Below, in pieces: positions 1-8,953 of a stretch of DNA of 64,000 nt. The first letter of the stretch is position 1. Each line of letters opens with the position of its first letter. The notes beneath the pieces are model-generated. The model saw only the letters and a list, made by a program, of their open reading frames with translations, did not search any database and was not told the DNA's origin. Position numbers and translations under genes: made by a program. The stretch lies in the NCBI GenBank assembly GCA_903861125.1, contig CAIOTF010000039.1, positions 1 through 64,000 of the forward strand, written 5' to 3'. This DNA comes from an uncultured Ignavibacteriota bacterium (GTDB lineage Bacteria > Bacteroidota > Ignavibacteria > UBA10030 > UBA8401).

Positions 1-23
1 ATTGTCACGCCGGCAAATCACGT

Positions 24-1157
24 ATGAAAATCTTCGGAATTGTTCTGATACTGTTAGTTCATCTTGTGTTTTCACAAAAGATGCACGTGACAATTCTTGT
101 TGAACCGAAGGCCGGTGCGCGGGATTCCATCGGGCATGTTTATATAGCGGGAAATAAAACTGAAGTTGGGAATTGGAATCCCTCGGCTGTAGAGCTTCAC
201 AAGATTTCAGATTCACTCTGGAAATTTGAATCGTCATTCGACAGCGGAACAGTACTGCAATGTAAGATCACCGCCGGCTCGTGGGAGACCGAAGCAATCT
301 ACGACAGCGACAAAGTACCGCAAAACACCATTATTGATGTAACGAAAGATACCATCGTGATACTTCGTCCGTTCTTCTGGAAACGATACATACTTCCCCA
401 AAAACCTGAGCAGACCATTCGCGGAAAGGTAGAGTATCACCGTCAACTTTCGGGTGAAGGACTCAATCATAGCCGTGACATCATCGTCTGGCTTCCCCCG
501 TCATACGATAAGAATGTGAAGAAACATTATCCGGTGCTGTATATGCACGACGGACAGAATATTTTCGACCCAACTACCGCATTTACCGGCTACGATTGGC
601 GCGTGGATGAAGTAGCCGATAGTCTTATCAAATTGAAAAAAATTGAAGAGATCATCATCGTGGGGATCTACAATTCACCGGATAGACTTCCGGAGTATTC
701 CGATTCGCCGCTCGGCTCAGCTTATTTGAATTTTGTCATCAACAATGTGAAGCCATTGATCGATTCTTCCTATCGGACAAAGCCGGGGAAAGAGCATACG
801 GGAGTTGCCGGATCATCGCTGGGCGGACTGGCATCGCTTCTGTTCGTCTGGAAAAGGCCAGATGTGTTCGGCATGGCAGGCTGCATTTCAACATCGTTTT
901 GGTATGACAATGAAAAGACGCTGAAAGAAGTCCGGGAATACTCCGGTCAAAAAAAGAATGTGAAAATCTACCTGGATTGCGGCGGACGTGAAAAAGAACT
1001 TATCAGCGGTTACAAGCGGATGGTGGAGATCTTAAAATCGAAAGGATATAAAAAAGGGAAGGATCTGGAATATACACTTGATTCAAAAGCAACCCATAAT
1101 GAACAGCATTGGGCTAAACGTGTCTGGAGGCCGCTAGTGTTTATGTACGGACGATAG
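24..1157 (+). CDS. Exported esterase with N-terminal starch-binding-like domain
   Basis: This 377-residue protein begins with a hydrophobic signal peptide ending near residue 18 (VFSQ). Residues about 20-115 look like a CBM20/E-set starch-binding fold, including a GNWNP motif. Residues about 130-375 match the Esterase D/Fes family (alpha/beta hydrolase). The nucleophile elbow GSSLGG lies near residue 265, and a likely catalytic His sits in ATHNEQHW near the C-terminus. It is probably a periplasmic or secreted carboxylesterase. The same family includes siderophore esterases and acyltransferases, so the substrate is unknown. The start lies close to the window edge and I see no clear ribosome-binding site. 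It converges with purE downstream. Confidence 0.8.
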   Translation: MKIFGIVLILLVHLVFSQKMHVTILVEPKAGARDSIGHVYIAGNKTEVGNWNPSAVELHKISDSLWKFESSFDSGTVLQCKITAGSWETEAIYDSDKVPQNTIIDVTKDTIVILRPFFWKRYILPQKPEQTIRGKVEYHRQLSGEGLNHSRDIIVWLPPSYDKNVKKHYPVLYMHDGQNIFDPTTAFTGYDWRVDEVADSLIKLKKIEEIIIVGIYNSPDRLPEYSDSPLGSAYLNFVINNVKPLIDSSYRTKPGKEHTGVAGSSLGGLASLLFVWKRPDVFGMAGCISTSFWYDNEKTLKEVREYSGQKKNVKIYLDCGGREKELISGYKRMVEILKSKGYKKGKDLEYTLDSKATHNEQHWAKRVWRPLVFMYGR

Positions 1158-1181
1158 GGTAGGTTTTACTTTCCTTCCCGA

Positions 1182-1201
1182 GTCAGATATGAATCTCTGA
1201 C
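1182..1201. repeat. Short inverted repeat between convergent genes
   Basis: GTCAGA and TCTGAC form 6-bp arms around an 8-bp centre in the gap between the convergent esterase and purE genes. A wider GTAGG/CCTAC pair flanks it. There is no T-tract, so a bidirectional terminator role is only a guess. Confidence 0.3.
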
Positions 1202-1204
1202 CTA

Positions 1205-1690
1205 CTACGACAATGTATCATTTTTCTTCAACGACTCTTTCTTCAACTTCTTCTTGTAATCAATCATCTTCTTCATCAAATTCTTATCACTGATTGCAAG
1301 CATTTGAACTGCAAGCAGACCGGCATTTTTACCTCCGCCAATTGCCACAGTTGCAACAGGAATGCCGCCCGGCATCTGGGCAATCGAAAGCAATGAATCC
1401 AATCCGTCCAACGCTTTTGTTTTTATCGGAACACCAATCACGGGAAGAGGAGTATGGGAAGCGGTCATTCCCGGCAGATGAGCTGCTCCGCCAGCGCCGG
1501 CGATGATTAGTTTAAGTCCGCGCTTCAAAGCAGACGAAGAATATTTTGCCATAAAATCCGGTGTGCGGTGTGCGGAGGTGATCTTCATCTCATATGCGAT
1601 GCCGAATTCTTTCAGCACGATTGCCGCTTCCTGCATAGCGGGAAGGTCAGAATCGCTTCCCATAATAATTCCAACGATAGGTTTTTTCAT
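1205..1690 (-). CDS. purE: N5-carboxyaminoimidazole ribonucleotide mutase PurE
   Basis: PurE rearranges N5-CAIR, the product of PurK, to CAIR in de novo purine synthesis. The 161-residue protein has the class I signature GSDSDLP near the N-terminus and SAHRTPD near residue 40. It also has the glycine-rich [11 protein letters not shown] segment and the [11 protein letters not shown]-terminal stretch. I chose the ATG giving MKKPIVG; another in-frame ATG lies three codons upstream at 1699, and neither has a good ribosome-binding site. The partner purK lies upstream on the same strand, separated by a gap holding a hairpin repeat. The purK-purE pair indicates the bacterial two-step route rather than the class II PurE route. 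Confidence 0.95.
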   Translation of the reverse strand: MKKPIVGIIMGSDSDLPAMQEAAIVLKEFGIAYEMKITSAHRTPDFMAKYSSSALKRGLKLIIAGAGGAAHLPGMTASHTPLPVIGVPIKTKALDGLDSLLSIAQMPGGIPVATVAIGGGKNAGLLAVQMLAISDKNLMKKMIDYKKKLKKESLKKNDTLS

Positions 1691-1746
1691 TAAAAACATT
1701 CTTTAACTTGTGAAAAAATATTATCCATGATATCATTGTCCGACCG

Positions 1747-1815
1747 ACATCCTGAGCAAGTCCCGTTTGCCACCCTGAGCGTAGTCGAAGGGTGGCGGGA
1801 CGCGTCGAAGGATGT
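1747..1815. repeat. Nested REP-like hairpin in the purK-purE gap
   Basis: Three stems nest on one axis. ACATCCT (1747-1753) pairs with AGGATGT (1809-1815), GTCCC (1760-1764) with GGGAC (1797-1801), and GCCACCCT (1769-1776) with AGGGTGGC (1789-1796). Inner and outer layers carry related units of the form CCTGAGC...GTCGAAGG, as if one repeat had been inserted into another. The element lies in the transcribed gap of the purK-purE unit. Confidence 0.7.
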
Positions 1816-1860
1816 TCAACCTTTGAAAATGTATCACATGCAGAACATGATGCAAAAAAT

Positions 1861-2997
1861 CTATAAACTAATTTTTTCTTCTATCGCCGTAGCTTCTTTA
1901 AGGATCTTCTGCAGATTATCACCGACGATGGTGATGTGACCCATTTTTCTGCCGGCGCGTGAGCCTTCTTTTCCGTACACATGGAGATGCACGTTAGGAT
2001 ATGCCAATGCCGTTTGATACAGTTCTCTCTTCTTTTGCGGAACCGTTTTGCCGAGAAGATTAATCATCACAGCATACGGTTTTACCATTGCGGTTGAGCC
2101 AAGTGGTAATTCCATTACAGAGCGGATATGGTTTTCAAATTGCGATGTTACGCATGCTTCTATCGTGTAATGACCCGAATTATGCGTGCGTGGGGCCATT
2201 TCATTGACGATGATGGATTTGTCGCCGGTCAGGAACATTTCAACACCGAAAATGCCGAATCCTTTCATTGCTTTCACGGATGCGATTGCGATCTCTTCCG
2301 CTTTCTTCGCGATCGGTTTCGGGATCTGTGCCGGAGCGATTACGGTGTGACAGATGTGATTTTTTTGAATTGTCTGCACAACAGGATATGTTATTGTATC
2401 CGTCTCTGTTCTCACCACCATTATGGCAAGTTCCATAGTGAAATTAATGAATGCTTCCGCCATCAAATTAAAATGCCGGTTCGAGAGGTGTTTTACAGAC
2501 GCTTTGAATTCCTGTTCGTTATTGATAAGAGCATTTCCATATCCGTCGTATCCCATTTTTCGCGATTTTAACAGGAACGGAGTTCCCAATTTTTTTGCAA
2601 TCTCGGAATAGGTATGTTTTTCCAGTACATCAAGAAAAGGTGCTACCGGAATTCTGCTCTTTTTTAGCGTCTGTTTCTGAAGCAGTTTGTCCTGAATCAG
2701 GCCGATCGTTATGGAGGAAGGGAATACTTTCTTTCCCAGTTTTTCCAGAAACTCAATTTTGTGATGATCGACAAATTCATTCTCGAGTGTTACCACATCA
2801 CAGTGGAGAGCAAATGATTTTAAGGTCAGTTCATCTTCCACCCAGCCTATCGATTCGTTATGCGTTAATTGGCCGGCGGGTGAGTGCATCTCTTTATCCA
2901 TGATGGCAATATCAAAGCCAAGACGCGATGCTGCGAGCGTGGACATTTTTGCCAGTTGACCGCCACCAAGTATTCCGATGCAGAATTTTTTGAACAT
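1861..2997 (-). CDS. purK: N5-carboxyaminoimidazole ribonucleotide synthase PurK
   Basis: PurK is the ATP-grasp enzyme that carboxylates AIR to N5-CAIR with bicarbonate. The 378-residue protein starts MFKKFCIGILGGGQLAKM, with the GGGQL motif of the N-terminal nucleotide-binding fold. The ATP-grasp core follows, with LKSRKMGYDGYGN near residue 145 and metal/phosphate-binding NEMAPRTHNSGH near residue 270. Length fits the family. It is the first gene of the purK-purE pair on the minus strand. Confidence 0.95.
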   Translation of the reverse strand: MFKKFCIGILGGGQLAKMSTLAASRLGFDIAIMDKEMHSPAGQLTHNESIGWVEDELTLKSFALHCDVVTLENEFVDHHKIEFLEKLGKKVFPSSITIGLIQDKLLQKQTLKKSRIPVAPFLDVLEKHTYSEIAKKLGTPFLLKSRKMGYDGYGNALINNEQEFKASVKHLSNRHFNLMAEAFINFTMELAIMVVRTETDTITYPVVQTIQKNHICHTVIAPAQIPKPIAKKAEEIAIASVKAMKGFGIFGVEMFLTGDKSIIVNEMAPRTHNSGHYTIEACVTSQFENHIRSVMELPLGSTAMVKPYAVMINLLGKTVPQKKRELYQTALAYPNVHLHVYGKEGSRAGRKMGHITIVGDNLQKILKEATAIEEKISL

Positions 2998-3130
2998 GTG
3001 ATCTTTAGTTATTAATCAAAGGATGCAATGTCGGACGGGTTGTGGCCGGACACTATTTCATTCACAAAGATAATGTGAATTGCATGCATTTGCAAGATTT
3101 CGTTGACCGGTAACGGCCGTTCACCGGAAA

Positions 3131-4411
3131 TTATTGCGCAGTGATGTGAGAGTTCAATTCATTGAACGAATTGGCTGCATTTTCTCCGGCAACATATCCG
3201 GTTGAGAATGCCGCCTGTAAATTATATCCTCCTACCGGTCCGGCGATATCAAGAATCTCTCCGCACAAAAATAATCCTTTCACGATTCTTGATTCCATTG
3301 TTGTCGGATCGACTTCGTTTAAGGCAATGCCGCCGGCCGTTACTTCGCCTCGGTCGAGCGGGATCTCTTTCACCGTGCCGAGCGAAAAGCGTTTCAGAAT
3401 TGTAGTCAATGCGCGCCGTTCATTCTTCGATATCTGATTCAGCTTCTTGATGAATCCGATCTTTGCAGAGATCAAAATGTACTCTGCCAATTTTTGCGGA
3501 ACAAGCTGTTCGGTAAGTGTCAGCACAGTGCGGGCGGGGGCAGAGGCTATTTCGGCGATCAATTTCTCATCCAGCTGTTCAAAAGTCAATTCCGGATAAA
3601 AATCGACGCAGATGTCGATCATCTTCCCGCGCTCAAATTCCAGATAAGCGTTGCGGCTTACCTCCAGCGTTGCCGGTCCGGAAAGACCGAAATGCGTTAT
3701 CAAAACATCTCCTCTCCATTCCGATACAATTTTTTTATCGCTGATTGCCATTAAATTACAATCGCGGATCGGAGTGCCCTGCCACAGAGAAGGAGGAGCC
3801 GGTGACACAATGATCGGCGTCAGTGCGGGGCGGAGCGGAACGATCGTATGGCCAAGTTTTTTCATCCAACGGTAACCGTCTCCGGTCGTTCCTGTCTTTT
3901 GATATGATGAACCGCCGGTCGCAACAATGACTGTAGATGCGGTGATTGTATCGCGACCGATTTTTACGCTGAACAGACCATCGGAATCAACAAATATCTC
4001 TTTGACAGGAGACTGCAGTCTGACAGAAACATTTACTCTCTCCATCATTCTGCGCAGCGCATTCAGCACATCTTCGGCATCGTGACTTTTCGGGAAAACT
4101 TTGCCGTTTTCCTGTACGTATGTTTCAACACCTTCAGCATGAAGAAGGTCAAGCAGGGCAATATTGGTGAATGTATGGAATGCATATTTCAGAAAACGGG
4201 ATTCATTCATTTGGAACTGCCGGATCATCGTTTGAATATCGGCACCGTTCGTGATATTGCATTTTCCCCCTCCCGAGATGAGGATTTTAATACCGAGGTG
4301 AGTATTTTTTTCCAACAGCATTACTTTTGCGCCGAGTGCAGCGGCACGCCAGGCAGCGATCATTCCGCCAGCACCACCGCCGATAACAATAATTTGTTGT
4401 TCGTTTACCAT
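3131..4411 (-). CDS. BaiN/RdsA (YhiN, HI0933) family NAD(P)/FAD-dependent oxidoreductase
   Basis: This flavoprotein belongs to the HI0933/YhiN family. The dinucleotide-binding motif GGGAGGMIAAWRAA is at the N-terminus, followed by LLEKN and then GGGKCNITN. The C-terminus has the family-typical GPVGGYNLQAAFSTGYVAGENAA segment. Members are called aminoacetone oxidase or BaiN-like, but the physiological substrate is generally unsettled. I chose the start at MVNEQQIIVIGGG; the reading frame extends 12 codons further upstream, but those residues do not look like part of the fold. It is transcribed divergently from uppS. Confidence 0.85.
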   Translation of the reverse strand: MVNEQQIIVIGGGAGGMIAAWRAAALGAKVMLLEKNTHLGIKILISGGGKCNITNGADIQTMIRQFQMNESRFLKYAFHTFTNIALLDLLHAEGVETYVQENGKVFPKSHDAEDVLNALRRMMERVNVSVRLQSPVKEIFVDSDGLFSVKIGRDTITASTVIVATGGSSYQKTGTTGDGYRWMKKLGHTIVPLRPALTPIIVSPAPPSLWQGTPIRDCNLMAISDKKIVSEWRGDVLITHFGLSGPATLEVSRNAYLEFERGKMIDICVDFYPELTFEQLDEKLIAEIASAPARTVLTLTEQLVPQKLAEYILISAKIGFIKKLNQISKNERRALTTILKRFSLGTVKEIPLDRGEVTAGGIALNEVDPTTMESRIVKGLFLCGEILDIAGPVGGYNLQAAFSTGYVAGENAANSFNELNSHITAQ

Positions 4412-4461
4412 AGTAATAGAATATAATGAGGAACTTCCCTTCATCAAAGCCGTCTAAATCG

Positions 4462-4490
4462 TTGATTATCTCTCCATAAAAGAGTATCTT
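4462..4490 (+). promoter_or_regulatory. Candidate promoter for uppS-bamA-skp
   Basis: TTGATT (4462-4467), a 17-bp spacer and TATCTT (4485-4490) resemble a sigma-70-type promoter in the divergent gap before uppS. A small CACCG/CGGTG hairpin (4514-4530) lies in the resulting leader. This is assigned by consensus only. Confidence 0.4.
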
Positions 4491-4564
4491 TACTTAGTTT
4501 TTGAACCATATTTCACCGTATTCTGCGGTGCGTTTCATTTTTTAAACAATTTCGGAGTTTTTCC

Positions 4565-5407
4565 TTGGCTAAAGGTGTGGCTCGTCCGGCGAGTCAGGAT
4601 AAAAAACTGCAAGAACGTCTGCAAAAGAACGGTCATATTCCGAAACATATCGCTGTGATTATGGATGGAAATGGACGCTGGGCGAAGAAACGTTCATTGC
4701 CTCGGGTTGCGGGTCATCATGAAGGGGTGAATTCTGTCCGCGATATGGTGGAAGCGTGCGCACAAATTGGTGTTAAATTTCTTACGTTGTATACTTTCTC
4801 AACCGAAAACTGGAGCCGTCCCAAAGAAGAGGTCTCAATTCTTATGAGACTGCTTGTCAGTTCTTTGCGCGATGAGCGGGATCGGTTGCATAACAACAAT
4901 GTAAGGGTGAAGACGATCGGTGATTTTGCGTCGCTACCGCAGGATGCTCAGGATGAATTTCTTGATGCGATCGAATTAACAAAGAACAATACCGGCTTGA
5001 CGCTTGTGCTTGCATTAAGTTACAGCGGCAGGTGGGATATAAAAAATGCAATAAAGCAGATCGCAGAACACGTAAAAGAGGGAAAACTTACACCGGAATC
5101 GGTCACCGATGATCTCATCGCTCAATATTTGGCGACGAAGAATATTCCTGATCCGGATCTGTTGATCAGAACAAGCGGCGAACTTCGTCTCAGTAATTTT
5201 TTGCTCTGGCAGCTGGCGTATTCCGAGATGTATGTTACGGATATCCTCTGGCCGGATTTCAGACGAGAAGCATTATATGCAGCAATAGAGTCATTTCAGG
5301 CCCGCGAGCGCCGGTTCGGTAAAGTGAGCGAACAAATTGTGAACCCATCAAAAACCTCATCAAAAAACTACGTGCGGCGATTGTTAAAAAGTGTTTCCGG
5401 AATCTAA
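4565..5407 (+). CDS. uppS: Undecaprenyl diphosphate synthase (cis-prenyltransferase)
   Basis: UppS condenses isopentenyl diphosphate onto farnesyl diphosphate to make the C55 carrier for peptidoglycan and LPS. The sequence has the catalytic-Asp motif IMDGNGRWAKKR (residues 32-43), then TLYTFSTENWSRP near residue 78. It ends with LIRTSGELRLSNFLLWQLAYSEMY, which binds the diphosphate. The start is TTG, and an N-terminal extension of about 23 residues precedes the core. It is the first gene of the envelope run, with bamA 10 nt downstream, which couples lipid carrier and outer-membrane assembly. Confidence 0.96.
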   Translation: MAKGVARPASQDKKLQERLQKNGHIPKHIAVIMDGNGRWAKKRSLPRVAGHHEGVNSVRDMVEACAQIGVKFLTLYTFSTENWSRPKEEVSILMRLLVSSLRDERDRLHNNNVRVKTIGDFASLPQDAQDEFLDAIELTKNNTGLTLVLALSYSGRWDIKNAIKQIAEHVKEGKLTPESVTDDLIAQYLATKNIPDPDLLIRTSGELRLSNFLLWQLAYSEMYVTDILWPDFRREALYAAIESFQARERRFGKVSEQIVNPSKTSSKNYVRRLLKSVSGI

Positions 5408-5417
5408 TCGAATACTA

Positions 5418-7790
5418 ATGACCATAAAACAAATAGCTTTTGCGCTTCTCTGCGTCAGCGGAATATTGTTTGCACAGCAGGCGGCGCAGCAAAAACAGTA
5501 TAAAATTCTCGGGATCAGTGTTTCGGGAAATAAACTCGCCGAAGCGGCTGCCATAATCGGAAATTCAGGATTGAAGGTCGGCGATGAACTTTCCGTTCCC
5601 GGCGAACAGACGCGCAATGCGATCCTCCGTCTCTGGAACCTGAAGATTTTCGCCAACATTGATATCCAGGCTGAAAATGTTGTTGGTGACGGAGCCTATC
5701 TGCTGATTGTTGTGGAAGAGTTTCCGCGTCTGGAAAAAGTGGAATATGCGGGGAACGAAAAACTCGATGCGGAGGACCTTGATAAAAAAATTAATGTTAC
5801 GAAAGGTCAGATCATCGCTCCGCAGGAAATCAACAAGATATCCAAGATAATTAAGAAAGCATATGAAGATGAAGGATACCTGCAGGCGCGAGTTTCATCG
5901 GAACTGATTGACGCTCCTGATTCATCATCAAAAGGCCGCAAGATTTTGAAACTGATCGTCACAGAAGGGAACGACGCACGGGTCCGGCAGGTTCAGTTCT
6001 TCGGAAATAAATTTTTTGATGACGCTGATCTTGAAAACGAACTGCCCGATGTGCATACGACCGTCTGGTGGAAATTCTGGCGCACGGGAAAACTTGAAAA
6101 GAAGAAATATGAGGATGCAAAAAAGAAACTAATTGAGTTCTACAAGAAGAACGGTTTCCGCGACGCTGAATTGATCACGGATTCGGTTACGTTCAGCGAA
6201 AATAAGGAAGATATTGTGCTGAAACTGTTCGTCTTTGAAGGTCCGCAATACAAGGTCCGGAACATCAAGTGGGACGGGAACACTGTCTTTAAGACGGAGG
6301 CATTGAACCAGCGACTCGGCTTCCAGTCCGGCGAAGTGTATGACATGGAAAAGTTCGAACAAAATCTGCGCGGAAATCAGGACCAAACAGATGTGGCTTC
6401 GATGTATCTTGATAACGGATACCTAACCGTGCAGATCGAACCGGAAGAACAAAAGGTCGGCGAGAACGAGATCGACATCACGATCCGTGTTCGTGAACGG
6501 AATCAGTTTAAGATCGCAGGGGTTGAGATCCGCGGGAATACGAAGACTCAGGAACGGGTGATTCGCCGCGAACTGTATGTCCGTCCGGGTGATTATTTCA
6601 GCCGTTCCAATATTATCCGCAGCATCCGTCAGTTGTCGGTTTTGAATTATTTCAATCCGGAAAAAATCAAACCAGATACAAAATTTGTTGACGACAAGAA
6701 TGTGGATATCGTTCTTGATGTTGAGGAAAAATCAAGCGATACGTTTAATGCTTCTGTCGGGTATAGCGGTGCATTTGGTGCAACAGGCGCGCTTGGCTTG
6801 ACGTTCAATAATTTTGACATCACTGAACCGTTCTCGGGCGGTGGTGGACAGGTATTAAACTTCGACTGGCAGTTTGGCGAAGGTTCGCGGTACAGAACAT
6901 TTTCGATTTCGTTCCGTGAACCGTGGGTGTATGATACGCCGACGTCGTTCGGATTCAGTCTGTACGATACCAAACAGGATTATTATTATTCGATCCATCA
7001 GCAAGGGGGGACGATCAGTGTCGGACGGCGATTCAAATTCCCTGATGATTATTTCAGCGCAAACTGGACGTTCCGTTTTCAGCGGTTGGATGTGTTCAAT
7101 GTTGGTTCGTCATATTACTATCAGGAAGGAAAATCCAGTCAGTTCAGTGTTTCCCAGGTCATTCAGCGCAACAGCGTAAACAGTCCGTTGTTCCCCACGC
7201 AGGGAAGCAATATTTCTCTCTTTACAGAATTTGCCGGTGCACCAATCCTCCCCGGTACGGCGCAGTATAACAAACATCTTTTTTCGGCAGACTGGTATAT
7301 TCCCGTATTAAATAGTTCGCGCTTGGCATTATATTTTGGATCGCAATACGGAGCGATCTTTCCGTATAAGAAAAATTCCTACGTTCCGTACATCGAAACA
7401 TTCTATATGGGCGGTACCGGACTTGGTCAGATCGCAACAACACCGTTGCGTGGATATGAAGATCGCAGTATCGGTCCGGTCAACGTGAACGGACAATACA
7501 TTCCGGCGCATGCGATGGCAAAGTATACTGTCGAACTGCGTTTTAATGTTGCACTTAATCCAATTCCGATTTACTTTCTTGCGTTTGCCGAAGCTGGCAA
7601 CACGTGGGAGAATGTATCAAAATCCGAGATGTTCGATCTGAAACGGTCGGCGGGATTGGGGGCACGACTGCTCATCAATCCGATCGGTCTGCTCGGATTT
7701 GATTACGGTTACGGTTATGACAATATCGGTGCAGGAATAAAAAGTCCGGCAGGATGGAAATTCCACTTCCAGTTCGGCAAAGGATTCTAA
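5418..7790 (+). CDS. bamA: Outer membrane protein assembly factor BamA
   Basis: BamA is the central Omp85 component that folds and inserts beta-barrel proteins. The 790-residue protein has a signal peptide (ALLCVSGILFAQQ), about five POTRA repeats over residues 25-420, and a C-terminal 16-strand barrel. The barrel has aromatic-rich strands and a family-typical GYGYDNIGAG...FHFQFGKGF ending. The open frame begins at a GTG at 5391, but the ATG at 5418 directly precedes the signal peptide and avoids overlap with uppS. Two skp genes follow. The window has two other Omp85 proteins (19873-22626, 45605-47392), but this one has the domain count and neighbours of the essential assembly factor. Confidence 0.95.
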   Translation: MTIKQIAFALLCVSGILFAQQAAQQKQYKILGISVSGNKLAEAAAIIGNSGLKVGDELSVPGEQTRNAILRLWNLKIFANIDIQAENVVGDGAYLLIVVEEFPRLEKVEYAGNEKLDAEDLDKKINVTKGQIIAPQEINKISKIIKKAYEDEGYLQARVSSELIDAPDSSSKGRKILKLIVTEGNDARVRQVQFFGNKFFDDADLENELPDVHTTVWWKFWRTGKLEKKKYEDAKKKLIEFYKKNGFRDAELITDSVTFSENKEDIVLKLFVFEGPQYKVRNIKWDGNTVFKTEALNQRLGFQSGEVYDMEKFEQNLRGNQDQTDVASMYLDNGYLTVQIEPEEQKVGENEIDITIRVRERNQFKIAGVEIRGNTKTQERVIRRELYVRPGDYFSRSNIIRSIRQLSVLNYFNPEKIKPDTKFVDDKNVDIVLDVEEKSSDTFNASVGYSGAFGATGALGLTFNNFDITEPFSGGGGQVLNFDWQFGEGSRYRTFSISFREPWVYDTPTSFGFSLYDTKQDYYYSIHQQGGTISVGRRFKFPDDYFSANWTFRFQRLDVFNVGSSYYYQEGKSSQFSVSQVIQRNSVNSPLFPTQGSNISLFTEFAGAPILPGTAQYNKHLFSADWYIPVLNSSRLALYFGSQYGAIFPYKKNSYVPYIETFYMGGTGLGQIATTPLRGYEDRSIGPVNVNGQYIPAHAMAKYTVELRFNVALNPIPIYFLAFAEAGNTWENVSKSEMFDLKRSAGLGARLLINPIGLLGFDYGYGYDNIGAGIKSPAGWKFHFQFGKGF

Positions 7791-7839
7791 CAAGCATTTT
7801 CTTTTAATTCATTCATTCTTATCATCTATAGAGGTTATC

Positions 7840-8352
7840 GTGAAAAAATTATTGTTCGTTGTATTGGTATTCACTGCGGCACTGTTTGCTCAGCAGCCGG
7901 CATTAAAAATTGGGTATGTAAATTCCGAAACGATCATTAAGGAATTGCCGGAAGCGAAAGATGCTCAGTCGAAACTGGAGGGGATCCTAAAAGGATGGCA
8001 GGATGAAATTGAAAAACGCGGTAAAGATCTGCAGGCAAAATATGAAGAGTACCAAAAACAGTCGAACATGCTGAATGAATCGTCGAAACAAGCGAAACAG
8101 AAAGAGCTTGTTGACGACGAGCAGAAACTGAATCAGTACCGACAGGATAAACAACAGGAACTGGCCGCGCAGCGGGAAAAGATCATGAAACCGATCCAGG
8201 AAAAAGTATTCAAAGCAATCGAAAAGGTTGCCAAAGAACAAAAGTTATCTTTTGTTTTGGATAGAGCCACCGAGGTTCCTGTATTGTATGCAGATCCGGC
8301 GTATGATTATACGTTCAAAGTGCTGGACATGCTCAAACGCGGCGGAAAATAA
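7840..8352 (+). CDS. skp: Skp/OmpH family periplasmic chaperone (copy 1)
   Basis: Skp holds unfolded outer-membrane proteins in the periplasm and delivers them to BamA. The 170-residue protein has a signal peptide (LFVVLVFTAALFAQQ), a short beta segment (KIGYVNSETIIKELPEA), a long charged coiled coil over residues 45-130, and a closing strand (LSFVLDRATEVPVLYAD). The start is GTG, with GAGG 6 nt upstream. It is directly downstream of bamA and upstream of a second copy of exactly the same length. Confidence 0.92.
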   Translation: MKKLLFVVLVFTAALFAQQPALKIGYVNSETIIKELPEAKDAQSKLEGILKGWQDEIEKRGKDLQAKYEEYQKQSNMLNESSKQAKQKELVDDEQKLNQYRQDKQQELAAQREKIMKPIQEKVFKAIEKVAKEQKLSFVLDRATEVPVLYADPAYDYTFKVLDMLKRGGK

Positions 8353-8412
8353 TTTTTTTTCACACGCCGTTTGTGTTCTTCGCTGAACCGGGTAAACATT
8401 AAAAGGATGCTT

Positions 8413-8925
8413 ATGAAAAGAATAATTCTATTGTCCGGCTTGTTCTTTGCAGTCATTCTGTCGAATGCACAGACAAAGATCGCTTTCATTAATTCCGCAA
8501 CCGTTATGGAGCAATTGCCCGAGGCGCAGGATGCCCAAAAGCAGATCGATGCGCTTGCGCAGCAATGGCAGAACGATCTGAATCAAATGGCGTCCGACAT
8601 GCAGAAGAAAGTGGAAGATTATGATAAGCGTAAACTGATCATGTCTGACAAACGCCGGTCCGAGATTGAAAAAGAACTGCAGGAACTGGACAAGAAGATC
8701 GTCGATTTCAGGAACCAAAAGTTCGGGACGACCGGTGATATGTTCACGAAGCAGAATGAATTCATGAAGCCGATCCAGGAAAAGATCTTCAAAGCGGTGA
8801 AAGATGTTGCGGACGAAGAATCGTATGATTACGTGGTGGACCGGAGTAATTCAACGCTGCTGCTCTTCGCCAATGCCAAACATGATCTGACCCAAAAAGT
8901 AATTTCCAAGTTACTTCAAAAATAA
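8413..8925 (+). CDS. skp: Skp/OmpH family periplasmic chaperone (copy 2)
   Basis: This is a second 170-residue Skp-like chaperone, tandem with copy 1. It has a signal peptide (LLSGLFFAVILSNAQ), KIAFINSATVMEQLPEAQDAQKQ, a charged coiled coil and the closing VVDRSNSTLLLFA. I chose the ATG at 8413 because AAAAGG lies 6 nt upstream and the signal peptide begins there; the open frame extends to 8371. The two copies share the VNSET/INSAT...QLPEA and KPIQEKIFKA motifs but diverge in the helical arms. A strong terminator follows at once. Confidence 0.92.
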   Translation: MKRIILLSGLFFAVILSNAQTKIAFINSATVMEQLPEAQDAQKQIDALAQQWQNDLNQMASDMQKKVEDYDKRKLIMSDKRRSEIEKELQELDKKIVDFRNQKFGTTGDMFTKQNEFMKPIQEKIFKAVKDVADEESYDYVVDRSNSTLLLFANAKHDLTQKVISKLLQK

Positions 8926-8929
8926 TCGA

Positions 8930-8953
8930 ACGAGGTCTTCCGACCTCGTTTTT
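8930..8953 (+). terminator. Rho-independent terminator abutting the lpxD start codon
   Basis: ACGAGGTC (8930-8937), loop TTCC and GACCTCGT (8942-8949) form a perfect 8-bp stem followed by a T-run that ends at 8953, one base before the lpxD ATG. It should end the uppS-bamA-skp-skp transcript and also occupies the lpxD ribosome-binding region. Confidence 0.85.

Noticed and set aside
2128-2571. 147-codon frame on the plus strand
   Set aside because: It lies wholly inside purK on the opposite strand; the composition is random-looking and it has no ribosome-binding site.
4514-4530. CACCG/CGGTG hairpin before uppS as a terminator
   Set aside because: The stem is only 5 bp and the following T-rich stretch is broken by G and C; it is better left as part of the leader.
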